IMG/VR virus record: IMGVR_UViG_3300044825_000195
Location: 1 to 32,417 of that record
DNA: 32,417 bases
Source of the DNA: a virus
Strand: one strand, 5' to 3'
Shown here one piece after another: positions 6,300 through 13,597 of this stretch (position 1 is the stretch's first letter; each line of letters begins with the position of its first letter). A program made the position numbers and the translations under genes. The notes below the pieces were generated by a model. The model did not search any database, was not told the DNA's origin, and worked only from the letters and a program-made list of their open reading frames with translations.

Positions 6300-6444
6300 A
6301 CTGTCGCCAAGCTTCCGAGATTCCCGCCCAGACGTAGAAAAGACCGAAGACTAGCCCTGCTCCGTGTAGGAAACCAGAAGACTCCGAAGCGAATTCGATT
6401 AGAAGAATTCCGGTCGAAGCAGGGACTAGCCAACGGATAAACAT
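6289..6444 (-). CDS. 51-aa membrane protein
   Basis: Begins MFIRWLVPASTGILLIEFA and has a second hydrophobic stretch AGLVFGLFYVWAGI, so two membrane segments are likely. Its ATG follows the SSB stop with no gap and its end overlaps the RusA start, which supports it although no good ribosome binding site is visible. Function unknown. Confidence 0.55.
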   Translation of the reverse strand: MFIRWLVPASTGILLIEFASESSGFLHGAGLVFGLFYVWAGISEAWRQYAA

Positions 6445-6750
6445 TTAGAAGGGTAGCTCGTCTGCGGGAGCTTGTCCGTCTACTTTGATAGTTGCGAAGT
6501 TAATTGAAAGATTTACAACCGTTTTTTCTTCGCCTTCTTTGTTTGTATAGTTTCCGATTGCTGCGGAAAGAAGACCGCGCGCGGATACCTTCTGCCCAAC
6601 CTGTAGGGTCGAAGTAGGAGCGTCTAACCAAGCTGTGTATCTTGCGTCCCGCTTCTCGCCGTCCTTTGATTTGAAGGTTTCTAGAATCTGAACGCCTTTG
6701 TTGCCGAAGACTAATCCAACGATTTCGCCTTTTACTTCTACTGTTGCCAT
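6445..6750 (-). CDS. ssb: single-stranded DNA-binding protein
   Basis: 101 residues, an OB-fold beta barrel by pattern (VEVKGEIVGLVFGNKGVQI, later VGQKVSARGLLSAA and VVNLSINFATIKV) ending ADELPF, which matches the acidic-plus-Phe tip by which SSB recruits partners. It covers ssDNA in replication and recombination. AAAGGTGG precedes the ATG. Encoded between a zinc protein and RusA. Short relative to bacterial SSB because it lacks the long disordered linker. Confidence 0.8.
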   Translation of the reverse strand: MATVEVKGEIVGLVFGNKGVQILETFKSKDGEKRDARYTAWLDAPTSTLQVGQKVSARGLLSAAIGNYTNKEGEEKTVVNLSINFATIKVDGQAPADELPF

Positions 6751-6796
6751 AGTGTTTCCACCTTTCTTGTTTGTTGTTTCTTACTTTACTAGCAAG

Positions 6797-7066
6797 CTAA
6801 GACTTTTTGATGTGTTCCGGATTGACGCAGTCAAGGTGTCCGCAATTTCGAACGCCGGGAAGAACGGGCTTTCCTTCATAGATTGGAGTAGTAAGAGTTT
6901 CGGAATCGAAGTCGCCTTGCCACGGTAAGCATTTAGTATTTCCGTATTTGACAATAAGCGACTTTCCCATTTGACAGTCTTGGCAACGGACGCCCGTCTT
7001 GGGTTGGTCTGCCTTGACGCGCCAAATATGCCCGCACCGATTACAGATTGCTTCATTCTCTTCCAC
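6797..7066 (-). CDS. double zinc-knuckle protein, paralogue of 851-1207
   Basis: 89 residues: CNRCG, then CQDC, then CLPWQG and PGVRNCGHLDCVNPEHI. The order and spacing copy the protein at 851-1207, so they are paralogues placed in two different operons. The end block looks like the CvNPeHL helix of HNH_3 nucleases without the catalytic His. Start is GTG; the only plausible site, AAAAGG, is distant, so expression may depend on coupling to the gene upstream. DNA binding is inferred. Confidence 0.7.
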   Translation of the reverse strand: MEENEAICNRCGHIWRVKADQPKTGVRCQDCQMGKSLIVKYGNTKCLPWQGDFDSETLTTPIYEGKPVLPGVRNCGHLDCVNPEHIKKS

Positions 7067-7078
7067 CGCATTATGGTA

Positions 7079-7447
7079 TCAGCCTTTTATAAGCCCGGCT
7101 TGAATTGCGGCATTTCGACAACAAGGGTCGCAGGTCAAAAGTCGCTTTCCGTGAGCGCAGATAGGGTGAGGGTCGCCAACTCTTTCAGGTTCAAAACTTG
7201 ACGCCCGGGTTCGAGCTTCTTCGTTCTTTCTCTTTTCCTTGATTCTTAGAGCGTAGGCGATTACGTGCTTTGCTTCGACGTATCCGATTGACTGGTCGCG
7301 TTGGGCTTCGATAACCGCTGCCTTTGCGTCGTTGAAGTCAAGGTAGCCGATTAGGTCAAACCAGACCTGTAGCTTCTCCGGAGTTAGCTGTCGGTTGTCG
7401 ATTGCGCTTAGGTATTCCATAAGCTCTTTAAGTTCCGTCTTAGTCAT
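7079..7447 (-). CDS. helicase-loader-like replication protein
   Basis: 122 residues. The N-terminal 60 residues (ELMEYLSAIDNRQLTPEKL, VWFDLIGYLDFNDAKAAV) resemble the all-helical domain of phage helicase loaders of the G39P type. A small zinc motif CAHGKRLLTCDPCC lies near the C-terminus. I start at ATG 7447 because GGAGGA lies eight bases upstream; an in-frame start ten codons earlier lacks a site. It overlaps the HTH initiator by eight bases, the usual neighbour of a loader. The assignment rests on pattern and context, not on a clear signature. Confidence 0.5.
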   Translation of the reverse strand: MTKTELKELMEYLSAIDNRQLTPEKLQVWFDLIGYLDFNDAKAAVIEAQRDQSIGYVEAKHVIAYALRIKEKRKNEEARTRASSFEPERVGDPHPICAHGKRLLTCDPCCRNAAIQAGLIKG

Positions 7448-8060
7448 TAGCCCAATCCTCCAACGCTTTCTTGTCATTCTTTCTTGCCCACGGTTTTTTG
7501 TTAGTGCTGTTTCGAATCCAATTTCGCCAAGCAGCGTCCCAATCGTTCTTTACGCCTTTAGAGCTAGATAGAAAATAATCTACGAACTTTTCGGTTTCAA
7601 GCTTGACGTCCGCTCCCGGGAAGTTCTTTTGTTGCCACTCAAGAGCCTTTTCGGAGGGCTTGTAATCCTCTGAAATTCTTGTCGGTATTCTCTTTGGTTC
7701 TTTATGGTTATTATTTATGGTTTGCGTGCCAGTACGTGTCACCCCTGACGCACCCGGTTTGTCACCCCTGCTTACCCAATCTGTCACCCCTGATTCGATT
7801 GTTATCCAATAGAGGTTTGTCTTGTATTGACCGTTCATTGGTGCGGCTTGAAGTTGAACAGATAGTTCCCCTAGAGCAACCAAGTCCTGAATATCGCGCT
7901 TGACAGACCGTTCTGAGGAGTTCGCATAGCGCGCTAAGGTCGCGATTGACGGCCACGCGCCTTCGTCCCCTAGATGATTAGCTATTCCGATAAGGACGAG
8001 TTTCGCCCGACCAGTAGCTTTTGATTTATTGAGAACTAAAGAAACTGCCTCTATGCTCAT
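7440..8060 (-). CDS. HTH replication initiator-like protein
   Basis: 206 residues. Residues 1-75 form a winged helix typical of phage replication proteins: KLVLIGIANHLGDEGAWPS, TLARYANSSERSVKRDIQDL, then a wing. The C-terminus has WQQKNFPGAD and KNDWDAAWRNWIRN, the conserved end found in DnaD-like / phage initiator proteins. Likely binds the phage origin and recruits the loader encoded next. AAGAAAGGGAAACA precedes the ATG. No A/T-rich iterons are obvious inside the gene. Confidence 0.75.
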   Translation of the reverse strand: MSIEAVSLVLNKSKATGRAKLVLIGIANHLGDEGAWPSIATLARYANSSERSVKRDIQDLVALGELSVQLQAAPMNGQYKTNLYWITIESGVTDWVSRGDKPGASGVTRTGTQTINNNHKEPKRIPTRISEDYKPSEKALEWQQKNFPGADVKLETEKFVDYFLSSSKGVKNDWDAAWRNWIRNSTNKKPWARKNDKKALEDWAND

Positions 8061-8479
8061 TGTTTCCCTTTCTTAGCAAGTCCCATACTAGCGAGTAAAT
8101 TCGCTAAAGGTATTAGCCTTCCGATACTAGCCTTAGTTTCCTTCGAGCTAATCGGTTGCCTAGTTTCCCGAGGGTTCGTATTCCGTATGAATTCCTTTAG
8201 GACGCTGGCTTTGACCATAACAAAGCCGTCGCCCGTAGGACTAGCCCAACACCAGTATTCGGCTTCAGAAACGTTTATACCGGATTGCTTCTTGTCCGAA
8301 GCGTCGGGTTGCGAGTATTGCCAAGTTTCGACATAGACGTTCCCCGTTTCGTTTATCCTATAATCGGTTTTGACTTCGACTTTCTTGCCGACCAAATCCG
8401 CGAGAAAAGTTTCTACTAACTCTTCACCGATTCGTCCCCTTGTAAAGTCCACGTCAAAGCGCGGTTCGTATCCGCCCAT
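8057..8479 (-). CDS. putative PD-(D/E)XK nuclease
   Basis: 140 residues. GRIGEELVETFLADL gives the first acidic residue, KKVEVKTDYR supplies the E-x-K core and GNVYVETWQY the following strand, in the order seen in PD-(D/E)XK folds. SGINVSEAEYWCWA and the helical end complete a small nuclease-size domain. Likely a DNA end-processing or resolvase-like enzyme, given its place among recombination genes. The assignment is from motif order only. AAAGGAAAAACAA precedes the ATG. Confidence 0.5.
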   Translation of the reverse strand: MGGYEPRFDVDFTRGRIGEELVETFLADLVGKKVEVKTDYRINETGNVYVETWQYSQPDASDKKQSGINVSEAEYWCWASPTGDGFVMVKASVLKEFIRNTNPRETRQPISSKETKASIGRLIPLANLLASMGLAKKGKQ

Positions 8480-8491
8480 TTGTTTTTCCTT

Positions 8492-8827
8492 TCATTCTTG
8501 TTCCGGTTCAGCCGTGCGAGCCTTTCCGAAATTGTCGTCTAAGAGATACCAGCCGTCAGTTAGCTTGACCGGAGTTTTAGACGGGTCTTGATGTGCGTAA
8601 AGCTTCCAACCGTAGGAGCGAGCAAGAGAAGCGAAACCCGAAGAAGATTCCATAAGCCCGTTGCCAAGAGAGCAGAAGGCGATAATGTTTGACGGACGAT
8701 TACGCTCCTTGCTTCCACCCATACCGCGATTCAATCTATGCTGGGGAACAAGTTCGTCTCCGGTCGTTCCACAATGCGGGCAAGATTTATCCCGGTCGCG
8801 ATACTTTTGAAACTCTTTCTTATTCAT
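8492..8827 (-). CDS. HNH-type nuclease domain protein
   Basis: 111 residues. CPHCGTTGDELVPQHRLNRG and RPSNIIAFCSLGNG resemble the HNH proteins of actinophages in which the second knuckle is C-x-x-C-N/H-G; here the second Cys is replaced (CSLGNG), so the zinc site may be incomplete. Position inside the recombination genes suggests DNA processing. It overlaps the upstream zinc protein by eight bases. Confidence 0.55.
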   Translation of the reverse strand: MNKKEFQKYRDRDKSCPHCGTTGDELVPQHRLNRGMGGSKERNRPSNIIAFCSLGNGLMESSSGFASLARSYGWKLYAHQDPSKTPVKLTDGWYLLDDNFGKARTAEPEQE

Positions 8828-9044
8828 CTTCCCACGGGTCTGTCTTTCGAGCGGGTAGGTCTAAGCCAGTTCCGGAGTAATCCGCGCTGAATCCAATCGT
8901 TGAAGACGTTTCGATATCTCGAGTAAGTTCCGGAGTAGGCTCCGGGCAGGAGTGGCGACGAATCCAATTTTTGTAAAGCTGGGTAGCTTCGTCCCCCGTA
9001 GCTTGAAACGAAGCCCCGCAAGAACACTTTTCCCGAATTTTCAT
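8820..9044 (-). CDS. small zinc-finger protein
   Basis: 74 residues: MKIREKCSCGASFQA, then WIRRHSC, a CxC...H-x-C arrangement common in small actinophage proteins. The second half is low-complexity and ends DLPARKTDPWEDE. The reading frame is chosen over an overlapping one because it keeps the Cys/His pattern. Function unknown. Confidence 0.6.
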   Translation of the reverse strand: MKIREKCSCGASFQATGDEATQLYKNWIRRHSCPEPTPELTRDIETSSTIGFSADYSGTGLDLPARKTDPWEDE

Positions 9045-9070
9045 AAGTTGCCAATCTCCCGCCCATTAGT

Positions 9071-9400
9071 CTAGCTCCGCCATTGAAGTTCTACATTCCG
9101 ACTAATAACGGCGGTCATTGTAGCCGTATCGCTTAGGAGCTTCATCTTGGTTTTGACTCGATTGAACTCCGCCCGGGCAAGGTCTGCCTTTAGCTTTTCG
9201 TCTACCGCTTGGAGCTTGGCGACCGCTTGACGGTCTGCTACCGTCCCCGAGCTGTTTAGAAAAGATAGAGAAATTGCCTTGTCATAAGCAGCTTCCGCGT
9301 CAGCTAGTTTTACTTCGGCGTCGTAAAGAGCGTTAGCTCCTTTCTCCATTTCTTTAGCTATCCGTTGAAGCTCTTCGACAATCTGTGCCGGGGATTCCAT
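9071..9400 (-). CDS. coiled-coil recombination-locus protein
   Basis: 109 residues, almost all helix, starting MESPAQIVEELQRIAKEME and with heptad-like ALYDAEVKLADAEAAYDKA. ATG 9400 overlaps the stop of the annealing-protein gene (TAATG) and has GGAAAG nine bases upstream; an in-frame start at 9433 would sit inside the previous gene. Proteins of this kind accompany phage ssDNA annealing systems but have no set function. Confidence 0.55.
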   Translation of the reverse strand: MESPAQIVEELQRIAKEMEKGANALYDAEVKLADAEAAYDKAISLSFLNSSGTVADRQAVAKLQAVDEKLKADLARAEFNRVKTKMKLLSDTATMTAVISRNVELQWRS

Positions 9401-9891
9401 TACTTCATACTTTCCGCGGTCATCTTTACCCAATCAAGGACTTCGGCAGAAGCCTTAGCGGTCTTTGCTTCCGAGTAGAGCAAGCGTAGTCCGTCAAGGT
9501 CTTTAGCCTTCGCTAGTTCTCCGGCTTCAGCTAAGAAGTCGCGCTTCGGAACTCCGCGAGCTACCTTCTCCATTTCTTCGCGTGAAGGTCTTTTACCTTT
9601 AGGGCTAAACTCTCCGCCTAGTGCGCTAATCGCGCGCCCTAGCGCAGACGTTGAACAGTTCTCGACGTGGCTAATTTTGTTTACCGGAGAAGTTCCGATT
9701 CGTTCTTCGGCGAAGTCTACGGTCGTTGGAAACTCCTCTGCCTTGTCGGTCCAGACCTTCGCTTGGATAATTACCTGCGCTTCGGTAAGGCTAACAATTT
9801 GGAGGTCAAACCTTCCCGCGGGATACTTCTCCCAAAAGAGGTCGATTCTTTCTTGAACGGTTTGATACTGATTGAGGTCGAAGTGAGCCAT
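9400..9891 (-). CDS. Rad52/ERF-like ssDNA annealing protein
   Basis: 163 residues. The segment SHVENCSTSALGRAISALGG matches the hallmark ENCETSAiGRALa.lG of a phage single-strand annealing family; the upstream ERIDLFWEKYPAGRFDLQIV and QVIIQAKVW fit the beta-sheet core. It pairs with the YqaJ exonuclease next door, like Red-beta with Red-alpha: the exonuclease makes single strands that this protein anneals. The last 50 residues are a helical tail. Confidence 0.7.
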   Translation of the reverse strand: MAHFDLNQYQTVQERIDLFWEKYPAGRFDLQIVSLTEAQVIIQAKVWTDKAEEFPTTVDFAEERIGTSPVNKISHVENCSTSALGRAISALGGEFSPKGKRPSREEMEKVARGVPKRDFLAEAGELAKAKDLDGLRLLYSEAKTAKASAEVLDWVKMTAESMK

Positions 9892-9893
9892 TA

Positions 9894-10781
9894 TTACTTT
9901 CCTTTCTTTTCGTGGTGTAGGTAAGGGTTTCCCATTCCTCTAGCGCGCAAGCTAATCGCGTGTTCGCCGTAAACGATTCCCCGTTTCTTTCCGCCCATAG
10001 CCGATAGGACTCGACTCTTGAGTTTGGTAAGTTTCTTTTCTGCTTTCTCGAAGCTTTCTAACGCTTCGAAGTAATGTAGTCCTAGTTCGTCTAGGTGTTC
10101 TTCCCCGTCTTCGATTTTAGGATTCATCTGTCGAATAGTTTCAAACGTTGAATTGCTTCCGTCCCAATCCGGCATTTGATTATTTAGGACAGACTCTCTA
10201 AAGCGGTAAGCCGCAGCAACCAATGAAGCTGCTTCGAACGAATCCCACTCGACGTCGAATTCTTGATAGGTCGAACCCGCAAGAGCTACTAGCGTCGCTT
10301 CTTGAATTCCAAATACATTCATATACCAAAGAACCTGCGCGCGGTAATGTTGTGGCACTTCGCTCCAGTAGTCGCGCGAGAACTTGACTTCAATAATTCC
10401 CCAAGTTCCGTCGGGCTTTTTGTAGAGCGCGTCAGGGTTAGCGCGTTGCCAATCGAACTGCTTGTGTCCCCAAGTTCCCGTTGTATAGATTTCATAGTCC
10501 GGGTGTTCCTCCGAAAAGATTTGAAGGATTGGAGCTTCTAGGATTGTGCCTAGTCGCATAGACATAGAAGGTTCGATGTTATCCGGAATCTGCTTTGTCT
10601 TCTTAGCCCATTTAGTTATTGCGCTCTCCCACGGACTTAGCCCGGCGATTGCTCCAATGTCCGAGCCTCCAACTACGCCCGGTTCGTTTCTAAGGTTGTG
10701 CCAATCTTCGGAACCGTTTTCAAAGTTGCCGAGAAGAACCGCGTCCCCTAGTTCTTTTAGTTCCAATTCCCCTTTTATCAT
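9894..10781 (-). CDS. YqaJ-type recombination exonuclease
   Basis: 295 residues. Signature blocks: WHNLRN, GGSDIGAIAGLSPW (39-51), Glu82 in GTILEAPI, NPDA (Asp117) and EVK (Glu131, Lys133), the catalytic set of the lambda-exonuclease/YqaJ PD-(D/E)XK family. It degrades one strand of linear duplex DNA 5' to 3'. The C-terminal 80 residues are helical. It starts the recombination operon, with AGAAAGGAAAAA before the ATG, and is divergent from WhiB with only 50 bases between the two starts. Confidence 0.9.
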   Translation of the reverse strand: MIKGELELKELGDAVLLGNFENGSEDWHNLRNEPGVVGGSDIGAIAGLSPWESAITKWAKKTKQIPDNIEPSMSMRLGTILEAPILQIFSEEHPDYEIYTTGTWGHKQFDWQRANPDALYKKPDGTWGIIEVKFSRDYWSEVPQHYRAQVLWYMNVFGIQEATLVALAGSTYQEFDVEWDSFEAASLVAAAYRFRESVLNNQMPDWDGSNSTFETIRQMNPKIEDGEEHLDELGLHYFEALESFEKAEKKLTKLKSRVLSAMGGKKRGIVYGEHAISLRARGMGNPYLHHEKKGK

Positions 10782-10831
10782 TTTTTCCTTTCTTGCTGTT
10801 TTCGGTCTATTCCTTTAGTAAGGTCTAGGTT

Positions 10832-11107
10832 ATGACTACCTTACGACATTTATTGGGGATTGAACGGAAATACCTAGAATTACACGAATCGATTCGGGAG
10901 CTAGGAGGCGTTGAATGCGAGGAAATACCTGAATTCTTTTTCCCGGAAGAGCCGGAACGGGCTACCCGTCTAGCAATAGAAAAGATAGCGAAAGATGTGT
11001 GCCAACGCTGCCCAATTAGGGTACAATGCCTAGATTACGCGAAGTCTACTCGGGTAGTAGGTATTTGGGGAGGTACTACTTACGAGGAGCGTTATCCCCG
11101 GGATTAG
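10832..11107 (+). CDS. whiB-like: WhiB-family iron-sulphur regulator
   Basis: 91 residues with the four [4Fe-4S] cysteines Cys29, Cys57, Cys60 and Cys66 (CQRCPIRVQC) and the turn GIWGGTT that follows them in WhiB/Wbl proteins. Wbl proteins are confined to actinobacteria and their phages and bind the housekeeping sigma factor to alter transcription. It is the only convincing plus-strand gene: divergent from the exonuclease gene and overlapping the end of the holin-like gene tail to tail by four bases. AAGG lies eight bases before the ATG. Likely controls phage or host transcription. Confidence 0.95.
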   Translation: MTTLRHLLGIERKYLELHESIRELGGVECEEIPEFFFPEEPERATRLAIEKIAKDVCQRCPIRVQCLDYAKSTRVVGIWGGTTYEERYPRD

Positions 11108-11289
11108 TCTTCTTCGGGTACGTGCGTAATCGCTAGGGCAGAGCCACCGACGGCTAAGACTGCTGCGGCTACATTTAGAATCTGTGCGCCTAGTTCGTTT
11201 GTAATACTTCCGAGGGTAATTAGTAGTGGGACGGTAGCAGCAATAATTCCGTAAATCCATTTTCTAACGTGAGGCTTGAGGTCTAGCAT
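11104..11289 (-). CDS. holin-like membrane protein
   Basis: 61 residues, two membrane helices (IYGIIAATVPLLITLGSIT and ILNVAAAVLAVGGSALAI) with a basic N-terminus and acidic C-terminus (VPEED), the shape of small actinophage holins. It ends the lysis cassette, after the endopeptidase. ATG overlaps the upstream stop (TAATG). Holin function inferred from topology and context. Confidence 0.6.
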   Translation of the reverse strand: MLDLKPHVRKWIYGIIAATVPLLITLGSITNELGAQILNVAAAVLAVGGSALAITHVPEED

Positions 11290-11561
11290 TATTCTTCTTC
11301 TTTCTGATAAAGGTTTACATCTTCAAAGGTAGCAGACGCTGTGTATGCGGTAAGAATAATAGAGATTAGAGCAACTCCGCCGATTACCATTTGAACGCTA
11401 ACTTCTCTATCCCAAGCAAAGGTAATCATTCCGAAGGCTATCATTACTACGCCGATTCGGTAGCTTCCGAAGATTAGCTTTCTGCGAAAGTGCCAGCTTG
11501 GTCCAGAACCCTTTTCCTTCTTTTCGTCCTTGAGTAAGAAGATGTAATCAAGCCACTTCAA
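11289..11561 (-). CDS. lysis-cassette membrane protein
   Basis: 90 residues with two hydrophobic helices (GVVMIAFGMITFAW, MVIGGVALISIILTAYTA) flanked by charged ends. Encoded between the endopeptidase and the holin-like gene, so it may be a second holin or an antiholin. Start is TTG, overlapping the upstream stop as TTGA, with GGAGA seven bases before it. Confidence 0.55.
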   Translation of the reverse strand: MKWLDYIFLLKDEKKEKGSGPSWHFRRKLIFGSYRIGVVMIAFGMITFAWDREVSVQMVIGGVALISIILTAYTASATFEDVNLYQKEEE

Positions 11562-12049
11562 GAAAGTTTCTCCACAGCAATTTGGGTCTTGATATAGCTA
11601 GTTGGTTCTGTATAGCGCGTTCCGTTATTTGTGTAAATGTAAATTTTTCCGCGCTGAATTTCAAAATGTAGATGTGGTCCAGTCGATTCGCCCGTGTTGC
11701 CAGACTCGCCTATCTTCTGACCTTCAACGACTTTATCCCCGACCTTGATTCCGGCTTCTTTTATGCTGCCTTTCTTTAGGTGCATATAAGAAGAAGTAAT
11801 CCATTCCCCGTTTATCTTGTGCCGAAGTCGAACAATATATCCGCCACCTGCGGGTTCCCCGTCCGGGAACTTTAGTCGAGAAGCTCCGGCATAAACAACC
11901 GTTCCCCGAGCAATAGCGTAGACAGGAGTTCCAATAGCAGAACCGTAATCGACGCCGTTATGGTGGCGACGAACCTTGTCTATTGGGTGAATCCTCCAGC
12001 CGTAAGGCGAGGTAATCTTCGGCATTGGTTTATTGAATGGATAGCGCAT
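11558..12049 (-). CDS. M23 peptidase endolysin
   Basis: 163 residues, a LytM/M23 zinc metallopeptidase: HHNGVDYG (His30, Asp34), YMHL (His90) and GPHLHFEI (His126, His128), all catalytic or zinc ligands present. The family cuts peptide cross-bridges in peptidoglycan. There is no signal peptide, so it should need a holin for release; several candidates are encoded on both sides. No separate wall-binding domain: the protein is just the catalytic domain plus a short tail. Confidence 0.9.
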   Translation of the reverse strand: MRYPFNKPMPKITSPYGWRIHPIDKVRRHHNGVDYGSAIGTPVYAIARGTVVYAGASRLKFPDGEPAGGGYIVRLRHKINGEWITSSYMHLKKGSIKEAGIKVGDKVVEGQKIGESGNTGESTGPHLHFEIQRGKIYIYTNNGTRYTEPTSYIKTQIAVEKLS

Positions 12050-12053
12050 AATC

Positions 12054-12299
12054 TTACTTTACAAGAAGGCTAAGAATCGCGCCGATAATCCCGGCAATAG
12101 CGGCACCAAGAGCGGAGTAAGAAACTTTCTCAATCCAAGCTAACCGGGCTAGGGTAAGTTCAACTTCGCGCAGACGGTTTGGAACGTCGTCTAGGTGGTC
12201 GAGCTTCTCAAGAATCTTGACAAGGGTTTCCCCGTGCTCAAGTTGCTTGGCGTAAATTGCTTGCTGGGTGATGCGTACCCCAGTTGTTTCTTCAGCCAT
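12054..12299 (-). CDS. XhlA-like membrane protein
   Basis: 81 residues: an amphipathic, coiled-coil-like N-terminal 55 residues, then one C-terminal membrane helix (SALGAAIAGIIGAILSLLV). This is the layout of haemolysin XhlA-type proteins that help holins in lysis. Encoded just before the endolysin. Family assignment from topology only. Confidence 0.5.
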   Translation of the reverse strand: MAEETTGVRITQQAIYAKQLEHGETLVKILEKLDHLDDVPNRLREVELTLARLAWIEKVSYSALGAAIAGIIGAILSLLVK

Positions 12300-12532
12300 T
12301 ATGCGGTGATAGCAGCGATTTCGTCAGCCGTTAGACCTAGAGCAGCGAGCTTGGCGTTGGCAGAGGCTTTTGCTGCTTCTTTTGCTTCCTCGGCAGCTAG
12401 GCGTTCTGCTTCTCTAGCTTCAAATGCTAGGCGGTCAGTTTCTCGCTGTGCTAGTTCTTCTGCTGTTAGGGGAACTTCAGTCGCCTCACCAGTCGAACAA
12501 TCTACGACCAGCTTCGTGATTACTTCTGTCAT
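12299..12532 (-). CDS. Ala/Glu-rich helical tail-associated protein
   Basis: 77 residues, with a long run of A, E and R (REAERLAAEEAKEAAKASA) that must be a single charged helix, and an end LAALGLTADEIAAITA. Such proteins follow phage tail fibre genes and may be a small fibre or chaperone component. ATG with AAGAAAAGAAA upstream. Function not established. Confidence 0.55.
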   Translation of the reverse strand: MTEVITKLVVDCSTGEATEVPLTAEELAQRETDRLAFEAREAERLAAEEAKEAAKASANAKLAALGLTADEIAAITA

Positions 12533-12559
12533 TTTCTTTTCTTTCTTGTTAGTTAGGAA

Positions 12560-13084
12560 CTAGGGGGAAGTGGTGACTATTCCGTCAGAGCCTTTAAGTA
12601 CGCCGTAAAGAGAAACCATTGAACCAGTATCCAAGTTTGTTCCAGTCGAATCTCTTACAAGCAAACTTGTAATTGGCGCAGTATTCGACCAAAGACCAGC
12701 GACTAAAGTTTGACCGCTAGCAGTTGCGTTGTTTTCAACGACAGCATCTACGGAATAAGACTTGTTTGTGCTTGCTGTGTAGTTAGGGATGTAAATCTGA
12801 TTGCTTGAGAATGTATTTGATGTTGAGGTTGAGCCGTTTAGGTTTCCAACATAGCCAGTTGTCGTAGTGCCAGATGAAACCCCCGAGCCATCTCCAAATA
12901 GCCATCGTGTAGAAAGATTTGCGCTTGACCCGTTGAATTGAATTACTAGGTTTGCGTTTACAGCAACGCTGGTCGTACCTCTAATTGAGCAGACAACAAC
13001 CAAATCCGTAAAGGTCCCAGGAATAGAAGTAAACTCAATCGAAGCTTGTGCTGTGCCTAGAGTTTTAGATTCAATCAAACGCAT
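12560..13084 (-). CDS. tail appendage protein, paralogue 3
   Basis: 174 residues, beta-rich, Ser/Thr/Asn-rich. It shares a plan with the next two upstream genes: a start like MRLIESKTLGTAQASIEF, a middle with FTDLVVVCSIRG and LVIQFNGSS, and an end ITSLLVRDSTGTN then SMVSLYGV. The set probably forms surface-exposed tail or receptor-binding parts. AGGAAAATAAA precedes the ATG. Its codon use, with fewer CG dinucleotides, looks different from the rest of the genome. Confidence 0.6.
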   Translation of the reverse strand: MRLIESKTLGTAQASIEFTSIPGTFTDLVVVCSIRGTTSVAVNANLVIQFNGSSANLSTRWLFGDGSGVSSGTTTTGYVGNLNGSTSTSNTFSSNQIYIPNYTASTNKSYSVDAVVENNATASGQTLVAGLWSNTAPITSLLVRDSTGTNLDTGSMVSLYGVLKGSDGIVTTSP

Positions 13085-13103
13085 TTTATTTTCCTCTTGT
13101 TCC

Positions 13104-13595
13104 CTAAGCCGAGATTCCGTAGAGATTGAATGTTGTCGCAGACTGGAAGCTTGTGCTTTCCGCCTTTATTGCCACCGAAGTGACAGCCAAAGTATTTGCC
13201 CAGCGTGTTGCCTGCGCCTGTGTTCCAATAGAAGCATTATTTCCTCTCATTAGAACTGTCTTGTGCTTGTCAGTTGCCGAGTAGTCCATAAATTGAAGAA
13301 TGAGGTTTGCTGCGGATGTATTTGTTGGGTAAGCGTTGTATCCGATAATCAAACTGTTGCCTGAAAACGAGTTGGTGCTGCTTCCGCTTCCACTCATAGT
13401 CACGATTGAGTAATTGCTAGATGATGTATCGCCATTTAGATTTAGGTGGATGTTCTCTCCGCCTGAGTTCACTCTTACATTGTCGCAAACCAAAATCAAA
13501 TCCCTGTAAGTAGCAGGAATGTTGCTAAAGGTGACTGATGAAGCTGATGAGGCTAGGGTCACAGTAGCTAGAGGTGTGTAAGTTGCTGTTGGCAT
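13104..13595 (-). CDS. tail appendage protein, paralogue 2
   Basis: 163 residues from MPTATYTPLATVTLA. The start is fixed by AAAGG six bases before ATG 13595; a longer frame to 13694 runs into the previous gene. It shares SSVTFSNIPATYRDLILVCD with the paralogues (a strand, P-x-x-Y/F, then a hydrophobic strand), then LNLNGDTSSSNY and a final FNLYGISA. Likely a beta-sandwich module of the tail tip. Confidence 0.6.
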   Translation of the reverse strand: MPTATYTPLATVTLASSASSVTFSNIPATYRDLILVCDNVRVNSGGENIHLNLNGDTSSSNYSIVTMSGSGSSTNSFSGNSLIIGYNAYPTNTSAANLILQFMDYSATDKHKTVLMRGNNASIGTQAQATRWANTLAVTSVAIKAESTSFQSATTFNLYGISA

Positions 13596-13597
13596 TT

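Noticed and set aside
8824-9066. 80-codon frame overlapping the 74-aa zinc-finger gene
   Set aside because: The other frame keeps a CxC...H-x-C zinc pattern; this one has none.
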